From positions 1 through 12,513 of the forward strand of contig JAIYCK010000108.1 of assembly GCA_027488055.1 (NCBI GenBank): a stretch of 12,513 nt of DNA, in the 5' to 3' direction. Under the pieces are notes generated by a model that saw only the letters and a list, made by a program, of their open reading frames with translations, was not told where the DNA came from and searched no databases. The position numbers were made by a program, and so were the translations under genes. This DNA comes from Flavobacteriales bacterium. Its GTDB lineage: Bacteria > Bacteroidota > Bacteroidia > Flavobacteriales_D > Sanyastnellaceae. Shown one piece after another: positions 5,494 through 12,513 of the stretch (position 1 is its first letter; every line of letters starts with the position of its first letter).

Positions 5494-7437
5494 ATGTTGA
5501 TGCACAAACTGTTTTTCATCTTGGCACTGTTTGCTTCACTTGTGAGTCAAGCGCAGAGCGACAGCGTTGTTGCACGCGGAAGGCATTCCATTGGATTGTT
5601 TCCCAAAAAAGCCCCTTCCAATTCCAATATCCAAGTCAGCGGCAATTATCGTTTTTTTGGAAACTACACCCGTCACTTGGATCCCTACGTGCTCAATTCA
5701 GTGATCAATGATACCGTTTTGGGTCGATCCATTTTTATTGGAGATGACAGTCAATTGCCGAATTTGACTTTGAATATATCCGGTCGGCCTACGCCCAAGG
5801 CATCTTGGGGGTTTGATTTGTACATGTTCCAATTTCTCAATGGAATCATTGGTCAGTCATATGGCAACTCGGTGGCCGATAGTTTGCGCCCTTCCATTCA
5901 AAGTCCATTATCCAGTGCTCGACTGGGAACGCAGATGGGCATGCTCTTGGGGATGAATCTATATGGAAGTTTTCAAACCAAATGGGGAAGTCTTCGCACG
6001 CGTGTGGGCGGTATTCAATGGCTCACGCTTTCGGACCTCACCATGGCCTCTTTTCGCGGTTATAACCGATTTATCTTGTTCGAACGCAATCCATGGGATC
6101 CCACGGGCCAGCAACTTACCTCACGGTACAAACAATACTTTGAACAAGGCTCCATTGACCAAGATGCTCGCTGGGGAAACAGGGCCTTTGTCGGGGCAGT
6201 GATCGAAGGAAGTGAAATGCCCGGCAGAACCTCCTTCATTGCGATGGTTGGAAAAACGGAATTGAACGGTGGATTCAACAAGGTGCCTTCGTTTACGTAT
6301 GGTGGAAAATTTAAAAAGGACTGGGGGACTAAAAATTTTGTAGCATTGAACACCATCCACTCGCTGAACTACACCGATAGTTTGGCGAATGAAACGTTTG
6401 GCTTCCATGTGGGAACCTTGGAGTGGTTGCTTGAAAAGCGTGGCTTCATGTTCAAAGGAGAAGCAGGATTGGGTCAGTATTTTAGTCCGATACACGAAGG
6501 GAAGTGGTCTGAATTGGTGCAAATCAAAGCCACCACGCCCGCTAAGAAGTATCGCCCGTCGATGGAATTGCACGCATTCCGAATCAGTCCAAATGTCGTC
6601 AATAACAATGCGGTTTTTTGGAATACCGCCACGGCTGAATATTCAAACAATGCGATTCCTGCTGGCCAAGTTGGAAGCACGGCTTTGCTACAACCCTTTG
6701 GTAGCAGTATGGTACGGTTGGGACAAATGACCAACAATCGTCAAGGTGTGAATCTCAATTTGGAATATGGCCAACGCCATTTGAAATGGGCAGGCGGTCT
6801 CGGTTTCTCTTCGGAAATCAAACCATCGGCTGAAATCATTACCGTCAACAATCCTGTCAATCAATTGGTGCGCTCTCGACTGTGGCGCTGGATTTTTCCT
6901 GCCCAAGTAGGTCCTTATGGTAGATATTCGGACATCTATCGCGATGTCTATCAATCGGTCCAATTGAGCGACGATAGTAGTGGAGTCGCTGTCTACAAAA
7001 AACATTTTGCTGTCGCCGAAATGCAAGTGAAATATGCAACGCAACTCGCGGGCAAGGAACTCTATGTATTTGCTCTTTTGCAAATGGGATCCTCTCAACG
7101 CAAATGGAGTCCAGTGGTTGTCACCAACGAGGATGCATATATTCGGCAATATGCATCGGAAGTGGAGTTGTATTACGCAATCAGCAGAGGTGTCATGATC
7201 AATGCCTACTATGGCTATGAGCGCACCATTGGAAACTACCGAACAGATATAGATGAAACGTCCAGACGTCCACGCAATCAATATGGCGAGGCGGTTGGTG
7301 CAGGTCTCGACATTGATTTAGGACGCAATGCACGGCTCTATGTACGCCATCGTTGGTTCTATTTCACAGACAAAAGTTTTGAAATGGATCACTTCCGTGG
7401 TCGAGAAATGACGATTGAAATAAAAGCATTCTTTTAA
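5494..7437 (+). CDS. Outer-membrane beta-barrel protein, putative glycan porin (first of pair)
   Basis: The product is 647 residues from ATG 5494 (MLMHKLFF); ATG 5500 is equally plausible. The frame is open back to 5443, but that start lies in the promoter. A signal peptide (hydrophobic FFILALFASLV, then SQAQ) is followed by a protein made almost wholly of amphipathic, aromatic-rich strands alternating with polar turns. It ends in a terminal Phe (EIKAFF), the typical barrel-insertion signature. There is no TonB box, plug domain or SusC feature. The strand FILFERNPWDPTGQQ near residue 195 and the following EQG...RWGN segment have a loose counterpart in the next protein, suggesting the two are distant paralogues. 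It is first in a tightly packed operon with two lipoproteins and GH3, so a role in oligosaccharide passage or surface glycan handling is inferred. I do not recognise a named family. Confidence 0.78.
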   Translation: MLMHKLFFILALFASLVSQAQSDSVVARGRHSIGLFPKKAPSNSNIQVSGNYRFFGNYTRHLDPYVLNSVINDTVLGRSIFIGDDSQLPNLTLNISGRPTPKASWGFDLYMFQFLNGIIGQSYGNSVADSLRPSIQSPLSSARLGTQMGMLLGMNLYGSFQTKWGSLRTRVGGIQWLTLSDLTMASFRGYNRFILFERNPWDPTGQQLTSRYKQYFEQGSIDQDARWGNRAFVGAVIEGSEMPGRTSFIAMVGKTELNGGFNKVPSFTYGGKFKKDWGTKNFVALNTIHSLNYTDSLANETFGFHVGTLEWLLEKRGFMFKGEAGLGQYFSPIHEGKWSELVQIKATTPAKKYRPSMELHAFRISPNVVNNNAVFWNTATAEYSNNAIPAGQVGSTALLQPFGSSMVRLGQMTNNRQGVNLNLEYGQRHLKWAGGLGFSSEIKPSAEIITVNNPVNQLVRSRLWRWIFPAQVGPYGRYSDIYRDVYQSVQLSDDSSGVAVYKKHFAVAEMQVKYATQLAGKELYVFALLQMGSSQRKWSPVVVTNEDAYIRQYASEVELYYAISRGVMINAYYGYERTIGNYRTDIDETSRRPRNQYGEAVGAGLDIDLGRNARLYVRHRWFYFTDKSFEMDHFRGREMTIEIKAFF

Positions 7438-7441
7438 GCTA

Positions 7442-9163
7442 ATGAATCAAATCAGAACGATATTATTGTGGGCCACTCTAGGTGCGTTGCAAACAGTGCA
7501 CGCCCAAACGGCCCCCAAAAAAATAACCTTTACGGGTGCTGCACGAAGCTATTTCTTCGGCGACAAATGGGATCAAGAAACCACAGTACCTGATACGGTC
7601 ACCATACCACGTTTGCACAGTGGCCATGTACTCGCCGATTTGGGCATGCACATTCGTCCCAATCCAAATATGGAAATCGCAGGCATGGTAAGGGTACGCA
7701 ACGACTATGGCGGTTTTTGGGGGTCGGGTGTGTCGTTTGATGTGCGCCAACTCATGGTCAAAGGTGTAATCGGTGGCGTTGTGCGCTACCAACTTGGTGA
7801 TATCAATTATCGCATGACGAAATTTACCATGTGGAATCCAGATCAAGAATTGATGGCGACCGCACCCACCATCTTTCGGCAACAATTTGATGTGCTGAAC
7901 TATGATCATTTTTATGATCAAGAAAATAGCTGGCGCCAACAAGGCGGTGCGGCGGAATGGGGTTTGGTGTTCAATAGATGGATCAAAGAACTCCAGTTTC
8001 ATGCGGTCGCCACGCGCAACAAAGCTTCCAATAACAGCAATGTGAATGATCGTTTGTTTGCAGGCGGCAATGTGCAATTAGTTCAAAGCAAATGGCTTCA
8101 ACTCGGGGTGAATTATGTCAACCTTTTTGATGTAAGTGGCACCTCTCGCAATCAAACCTTGTTTCACAATCCAGTGCTCACAGGGACAGCTGATTTCAAT
8201 TGGACCCATCCCAAATTTACCTTCCACAGTGATGTGGAGTGGGGAAATTCGAAAACCACTTTGAAGAACGACTCGGAAGCACCGGGCAAGGAAGGAAATT
8301 TTGTAGAGGCTAACGCGTCAATCACCCAACCCGCAAAAGGGTGGAAGCTATTCGGTAGCGTCAGCAAAGTGAGTGTGGGATTCAATAGCCCAGGTGCTCA
8401 AACCAAGCGCATTGATTTTAGTGGACAACCAGAAGCGTTTCAGCGGGTCGGAAACGAGCAATCTTTGCGCCCTTATTCCGTGTTGGATATCATGCGAGAG
8501 TCGGCCTTTTACAATCTGCAGTTGCAGCCTTACCTCATGGAGTTTGCACCCAAATACGACAACATCACACCCTATGGTGCTGCCACTCCCAATCGACAAG
8601 GATTTGCGATAGGAGCTGCATGGCACAACGCAAGCAAAACCTTCCATGCTCAGTTGCAACAAACCATGTCACAGGAAACGAAGGGCGAAGGAACATTGGA
8701 AGCGCGGGAATTTCAACGCACGGAAGCGAACATTCAGTATGAAAGTAATCCTGCCAAAACAGACATACGCAAATGGGCTATCCAAGCCAACTGGCGCATG
8801 GATCAGACCAATCGGAGTGGTACGGAATATTATCGCGGTGTGGATTTGGCAACTTCGGTTGGTAGCTTGGGGATGGAATTTGAGATCTTCAAAAAATTGG
8901 ATGTGTTAGTGGGCTGGCAATACATCGCTTACCAGGGATTTGATTTCACCGCCGTCCGAAATGACTATGCTGAAATCTTCAATTTTATTGAATACGACGT
9001 CGATGGCAAGGAAATCATTACAGCAGGCGGTTTGCGTTATCGTTTCGGTGAACGAGCATTCCTTTCTGCACAAGTCAATTTGTTCGATATTCAAGATCAA
9101 AAACAAGCGGCCAATGATTACAAGGTGCGTCAGCTAATGATATTATATCAAATCAATTTCTAA
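7442..9163 (+). CDS. Outer-membrane beta-barrel protein, putative glycan porin (second of pair)
   Basis: The product is 573 residues, starting 4 bp after the previous stop. The signal peptide runs to about residue 22 (ILLWATLGALQTVHA-Q). The rest alternates short beta strands and charged turns, with many Trp, Tyr and Phe at strand ends, and closes with LMILYQINF, ending in Phe as outer-membrane barrels do. No plug domain, TonB box or enzymatic motif was seen. The segment TMWNPDQELMATAP near residue 135 and the following YDQENSWRQQGGAAEWGL correspond in position and flavour to NPWD...RWGN in the first barrel. Length and strand count would fit a large porin-like barrel. Two separate barrels in one operon may form a pair or act on different oligosaccharides; the sequence does not decide. 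It is not recognised as a named family. Confidence 0.77.
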   Translation: MNQIRTILLWATLGALQTVHAQTAPKKITFTGAARSYFFGDKWDQETTVPDTVTIPRLHSGHVLADLGMHIRPNPNMEIAGMVRVRNDYGGFWGSGVSFDVRQLMVKGVIGGVVRYQLGDINYRMTKFTMWNPDQELMATAPTIFRQQFDVLNYDHFYDQENSWRQQGGAAEWGLVFNRWIKELQFHAVATRNKASNNSNVNDRLFAGGNVQLVQSKWLQLGVNYVNLFDVSGTSRNQTLFHNPVLTGTADFNWTHPKFTFHSDVEWGNSKTTLKNDSEAPGKEGNFVEANASITQPAKGWKLFGSVSKVSVGFNSPGAQTKRIDFSGQPEAFQRVGNEQSLRPYSVLDIMRESAFYNLQLQPYLMEFAPKYDNITPYGAATPNRQGFAIGAAWHNASKTFHAQLQQTMSQETKGEGTLEAREFQRTEANIQYESNPAKTDIRKWAIQANWRMDQTNRSGTEYYRGVDLATSVGSLGMEFEIFKKLDVLVGWQYIAYQGFDFTAVRNDYAEIFNFIEYDVDGKEIITAGGLRYRFGERAFLSAQVNLFDIQDQKQAANDYKVRQLMILYQINF

Positions 9164-9173
9164 ATTTAGAGCG

Positions 9174-10175
9174 ATGAAAAAATTACAAGCAATAGTTCTT
9201 TTGGCATGCTGCGCGGGATTCGTTGGATGCAGTGTAGATGATGAATTCGAGGGGCCATCACTCAATGATATCTATGGCAGCTTCAGCGTGATGCAGCCTT
9301 TGGACATAAGCAACAGACAAGTGGATTTTTCCCAGAATGAAACCACCTATTTGACTGCCGTATTCTCCAAAAACATCGCATGGAAGGTGCAAGTCAAAGG
9401 ACTTAACAGCGGCGGCATCAAAGAAATTTCGGGTTTCTCGAATTACTTAGACGTGGACAATACATTGTGGAATGGCACCGTGTCGCGCCTACCTATGATG
9501 CGGGCTGAGTTATGTGCCGTCGAGTTGACCTTTGAAAACGAGCCAGACACCTTGCGCGATACACTTGAAGTGACAGCGGGTCGCGTGAATCAAGGTTTGT
9601 TGCTTTCCGATTTTGAGAATGGGTTTCCCGATGATTGGGTCCCTTTCGTTCAATCTGGCGGGAACATGACTTTTATAGTGCAAACAGGAGCCAACGCAGC
9701 ACAGGGCAATAAGTACTACGACATGGGGGGCAACGTGGATTGGGATTGGCTCAAGGGAATGTTTGATATTCCTGCCTCTGCTTATGGCAGCGAAACGTTT
9801 GCATTGAGCAGCAACCCAGGTGCCGTGTATTTCAATACGATGCTCTATAAACCAACGGACATAAGCAATGCATTGGTACTCTTCCAATTCCGCGAGGATG
9901 ACAACCAAGATGGGGTTTACAATTCAACCAACGAAGACATGTTCTCCATTGAGGTGAGTCCCGATGAGGATGGATGGTCACTGCTTAGCGTGAAGTATGA
10001 GGATTTGGTGACCTTGGTAAACGGTGCAGCAAGTGTGGATATAGGAAATGGAATCAGGGAGCCACATAAGCTCATGCAAGTGTCTGTATTGTTTCTCGCC
10101 AATCCAAATTCTGGCTATACCCAAAGCTATTTGGACTACATGATCTTCACGGAGAATTCACCGCTCATCCCATAA
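9174..10175 (+). CDS. Probable surface-exposed lipoprotein with Ig-like and jelly-roll (CBM-like) domains
   Basis: The product is 333 residues. The lipobox is FVGC with lipid Cys C19. The residues after it, SVDDEFE, are acidic, resembling the lipoprotein export signal that sends Bacteroidota lipoproteins to the cell surface. Residues about 30-135 look like an Ig-like beta sandwich. Residues about 140-333, beginning LLSDFENGFPDDWVPF, look like a galactose-binding or CBM11-like jelly roll and end with YLDYMIFTEN. Solvent-exposed aromatics (WDW near 186, several Tyr and Phe) would fit sugar binding. No SusD features (long helical TPR layout) are present. It starts 10 bp after the second barrel and is followed after 2 bp by the next lipoprotein. 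The proposed role is capture of glycan for the barrels; this is inference from fold impression and context. Confidence 0.75.
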   Translation: MKKLQAIVLLACCAGFVGCSVDDEFEGPSLNDIYGSFSVMQPLDISNRQVDFSQNETTYLTAVFSKNIAWKVQVKGLNSGGIKEISGFSNYLDVDNTLWNGTVSRLPMMRAELCAVELTFENEPDTLRDTLEVTAGRVNQGLLLSDFENGFPDDWVPFVQSGGNMTFIVQTGANAAQGNKYYDMGGNVDWDWLKGMFDIPASAYGSETFALSSNPGAVYFNTMLYKPTDISNALVLFQFREDDNQDGVYNSTNEDMFSIEVSPDEDGWSLLSVKYEDLVTLVNGAASVDIGNGIREPHKLMQVSVLFLANPNSGYTQSYLDYMIFTENSPLIP

Positions 10176-10177
10176 GC

Positions 10178-10798
10178 ATGAAGTACACTTATCTCATAGT
10201 GGTGAGCTTGATGTTGGCTTCCTGCACAGCGACACAAACCAAAGGTCTTTATGAATTGGAATCAAGTGATGTGGTCCCTCAGATCAATGGATTTACGCAG
10301 TTGTCGATATTCAAAGATGATCTCAGCGAGGAGATTTGGTACACCAAAAATCCAACGTGCGTCAATGTCACGCTCACACGCAAAGACGCTTTCGAAGGCA
10401 ATGGTGCGCTTGTGATCCAATGGAACAAGCAGGCGGGCAATTGTCCATGGCTTGGTTTGGGTATCGGTTGGGATGGTTGGGCGGCCAAGGATCTTTCACA
10501 GATTTATCCATATGCGGCTCTTTCATTTCGTGTAATGACCAACCAAAAGTCCATGGCACAGCTTCCATGGGCCATCGGATTTGAAGATTTTAGCGGTAGT
10601 CAAAAATGGACAGGCGCAACTGCAGACGTAGTGGTCAATGGCCCCATCGGTGGACAGTGGACGCAAGTCAAGATTCCGCTCACCAAATTTGGAATGGAGT
10701 TCGGCGATTTCGATATCTATAGTATCAAGCAATTGATGTTTCAGTTCGAATCCAGCGGTGAAGTGATGATCGATCAAGTGGAAATAGTGAGATTATAA
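10178..10798 (+). CDS. Small lipoprotein with jelly-roll, carbohydrate-binding-like domain
   Basis: The product is 206 residues. The lipobox is LASC with lipid Cys C16, followed by TATQTKG with no acidic cluster, so no surface export signal is visible and a periplasm-facing anchor is more likely. Residues about 30-206 form one beta-rich domain: LSIFKDDLSEEIW, a buried WNKQ strand, a Trp-rich LGLGIGWDGW loop, and closing strands VMIDQVEIVRL. This resembles CBM11/CIA30-type or galactose-binding-like jelly rolls. GH3 exoglucanases of the ExoP type carry a C-terminal domain of similar general fold; here the next gene (1 bp after the stop) is a GH3, so this could be a separate polypeptide doing the same job. 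That comparison is from memory and unproven. Confidence 0.68.
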   Translation: MKYTYLIVVSLMLASCTATQTKGLYELESSDVVPQINGFTQLSIFKDDLSEEIWYTKNPTCVNVTLTRKDAFEGNGALVIQWNKQAGNCPWLGLGIGWDGWAAKDLSQIYPYAALSFRVMTNQKSMAQLPWAIGFEDFSGSQKWTGATADVVVNGPIGGQWTQVKIPLTKFGMEFGDFDIYSIKQLMFQFESSGEVMIDQVEIVRL

Positions 10799-10799
10799 A

Positions 10800-12513
10800 A
10801 TGAATCGGATGATGAAAAATGTGGCGCTCATAGCATTGGTTTTTATGTTGGCAGCGTGCGCGGTGCAATCGCCTACTTCTGCGCCCGCGGAGGTTCAATA
10901 CGATCCAGACATCGAAGCATTGTTGGCTCAAATGAGCCTGCCTGAAAAGGTTGGACAAATGACCCAACTCAATTTGGATGTGGTCTGTGAGGGAGATATC
11001 TACAAATTGGTAGAGCCTCATCATATTGATAGTGCTAAGTTGCACAAAGCCATTTGCCAATATCACGTTGGATCGATTCTCAATTGTGGCGGACATGCCT
11101 ATCCCCGCGAACAATGGTTGGAAATCATAGGGAATATTCAACGCGTAGCCACCACACAAAGTAAGAATAAGATCCCTGTTTTATATGGCATCGACGCGAT
11201 TCACGGAGCCAATTATGTCATGGGATCCACCTTGTTTCCACAACCATTGGCACAAGCTGCGACCTTTGACCGCGACTTGATTCGTAAGTCAGCCATGATC
11301 ACTGCATACGAAACAAGGGCGGTTGGAATTCCTTGGAACTTCTCACCTGTGCTCGATGTGGCGCGTCATCCAGCATGGTCGCGGGTATTCGAAACATATG
11401 GCGAGGATGCCATGGTTTGCGCCGAACTCGGTGCAGCCGTCATCGATGGATATCAATATCACAATGACTCATTGCGTGTGGCCGCTTGCATGAAGCACTT
11501 CTTGGGATATAGCGCAGCACGGACAGGCAAGGATCGCACACCTGCTTACATACCGTATAACACCTTGCGTGAAATTTATTTGCCGCCTTTTGCCAAAGCG
11601 ATTCAGCATGGTGCGCTTACAGTCATGATCAACAGTGGAGAGATCAATGGACAACCTGTGCACGCCAGCAAGGAGATACTCACCGATTTATTGCGCACTG
11701 AATTAAAATTTCGAGGCATCGCAGTGACCGATTGGGAAGACATTATCAAACTGCAAATGAACCACCGTGTTGCAGCCACACTCAAGGAGGCAACCAAAAT
11801 GGCCGTGGATGCCGGTATCGATATGTGCATGGTGCCCAACGACTATCAATTCAGCGACCTCTTATTGCAATTGGTACAAGAAGGACAAATCACCGAAGAG
11901 CGTTTGAATGCATCTGTGCGTCGGATCTTGTGGGTGAAAAAACAACTGGGCTTGTTGAAGCAAGACTTGGTTCCAGCCATCCATGAATATCCTCTATTCG
12001 GCAGCAAGGCACATGCGGAGGCCGCCTTGCAAACAGCAGAGAAGTCCATTACACTCTTGGAAAATCGGAACCAAATTCTCCCACTCAATGCAAAGCAGCG
12101 TGTGCTTGTTACTGGTCCTGCAGCTCACTCCATGACTATGCTCAATGGAGCGTGGTCGCGCACTTGGCAAGGTGTGGATACCACTTGGGACGATACATCG
12201 AAGAACACCATTTGGGAAGCGATACAACAACGCTGCTCCAATGCTCAATGGGTGAATGGATGCTCGATCAACCAAATCACCGACTTGGACAAAGCTTTAG
12301 AGGCAGCTCAAAAGATGGATGTGATTGTGGCCTGCATGGGGGAACAACCTAGCACCGAGAAACCTGGCGACATTGATGACTTGTCATTGGAGGCAGCGCA
12401 GTTGCAGTATGTAGATGCCTTATTGAAGTCAGGAAAACCAGTCGTTTTGGTGTTGGTGGAAAACAGACCAAGATTGGTCAGTGCCGTTGCTGATCGCTGC
12501 GCCGCTGTGATCA
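10800..12513 (+). CDS. GH3 beta-glucosidase/exo-beta-glucanase lipoprotein, partial at 3' end
   Basis: The frame is open from ATG 10800 to the window end (571 residues seen); in-frame ATGs at 10809 and 10812 are alternatives. The start lies 1 bp after the previous stop. The lipobox is LAAC with lipid Cys C20, followed by AVQSPTS without an acidic export signal, so it is probably periplasm-facing. Domain 1 is the GH3 barrel: MSLPEKVGQMTQ, PVLYGIDAIHG, RVFETYGED, MKHFLGY (K232, H233) and GIAVTDWEDI with nucleophile D311. Domain 2, the alpha/beta sandwich, starts near residue 400 (SITLLENRNQILPLN) and contains MGEQPSTEKPGD. By comparison with plant beta-glucan exohydrolases (barley ExoI), E520 of STE is the likely acid/base. 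It should release glucose from non-reducing ends of beta-glucan oligosaccharides. The C-terminus is beyond the window. Confidence 0.93.
   Translation, partial: MNRMMKNVALIALVFMLAACAVQSPTSAPAEVQYDPDIEALLAQMSLPEKVGQMTQLNLDVVCEGDIYKLVEPHHIDSAKLHKAICQYHVGSILNCGGHAYPREQWLEIIGNIQRVATTQSKNKIPVLYGIDAIHGANYVMGSTLFPQPLAQAATFDRDLIRKSAMITAYETRAVGIPWNFSPVLDVARHPAWSRVFETYGEDAMVCAELGAAVIDGYQYHNDSLRVAACMKHFLGYSAARTGKDRTPAYIPYNTLREIYLPPFAKAIQHGALTVMINSGEINGQPVHASKEILTDLLRTELKFRGIAVTDWEDIIKLQMNHRVAATLKEATKMAVDAGIDMCMVPNDYQFSDLLLQLVQEGQITEERLNASVRRILWVKKQLGLLKQDLVPAIHEYPLFGSKAHAEAALQTAEKSITLLENRNQILPLNAKQRVLVTGPAAHSMTMLNGAWSRTWQGVDTTWDDTSKNTIWEAIQQRCSNAQWVNGCSINQITDLDKALEAAQKMDVIVACMGEQPSTEKPGDIDDLSLEAAQLQYVDALLKSGKPVVLVLVENRPRLVSAVADRCAAVI

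Noticed and set aside
5494..7437. SusC/TonB-dependent transporter call for the first barrel
   Set aside because: There is no carboxypeptidase-like domain, TonB box or plug motif, and the length is well short of a typical SusC (about 1000 residues).
7478..8077. 199-codon minus-strand frame, and a similar 197-codon frame at 6688-7281
   Set aside because: Both are antisense to the two barrel genes, which have signal peptides and barrel C-termini; the antisense frames show no family features.
9174..10175. SusD call for the first lipoprotein
   Set aside because: It is beta-rich and 333 residues long, lacking the helical TPR layout and usual 500-residue size of SusD.

Overview
The window looks like chromosomal DNA from a member of the phylum Bacteroidota. 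The grounds are promoters with the Bacteroidota-type -7 box TAnnTTTG, no obvious Shine-Dalgarno dependence, a C-terminal type IX secretion (T9SS) sorting domain, a Nudix-type sugar regulator of the kind common in this phylum, and a CrtA-like carotenoid gene. I see no insertion sequence, tRNA, rRNA, CRISPR array or phage gene.

Layout. The left end (1-915) holds a partial CrtA-like gene on the minus strand, diverging from a DinB-family gene on the plus strand. A bidirectional hairpin terminator (987-1016) separates this from a large minus-strand gene (1066-3261). That gene encodes a secreted protein with an N-terminal jelly-roll-like module, four tandem CBM48/AMPK-like glycan-binding modules and a T9SS tail, but no catalytic domain. 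Across a 90-bp intergenic region lies a divergent plus-strand pair: a Nudix-winged-helix regulator with a degenerate Nudix box, and immediately after it (TAAATG junction) an exported TIM-barrel glycoside hydrolase. A new promoter at 5443-5473 then opens a tightly packed operon: two outer-membrane beta-barrel proteins, two lipoproteins with binding-protein-like features, and a GH3 beta-glucosidase/exoglucanase lipoprotein that runs off the right end.

How it may work together. From about 1.07 kb to the end this reads as one glycan utilisation locus, most likely for a beta-glucan, with no SusC or SusD gene in view. The inferred model is: the T9SS protein and the first lipoprotein (acidic residues after the lipid Cys suggest surface export) capture glycan; one or both beta-barrels carry oligosaccharides inward; the second lipoprotein, the TIM-barrel enzyme and GH3 act in the periplasm. 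A 25-bp imperfect palindrome, ACT[A/T]ATTGT-N7-ACAA[T/A]AAG[G/T], occurs in both the T9SS-gene promoter region and the barrel-operon promoter. In each it covers the -33 element at nearly the same distance from the -7 box. It is a strong candidate operator for the Nudix regulator encoded between them. The surface endo-acting enzyme expected in such a locus is not in the window and may lie downstream.
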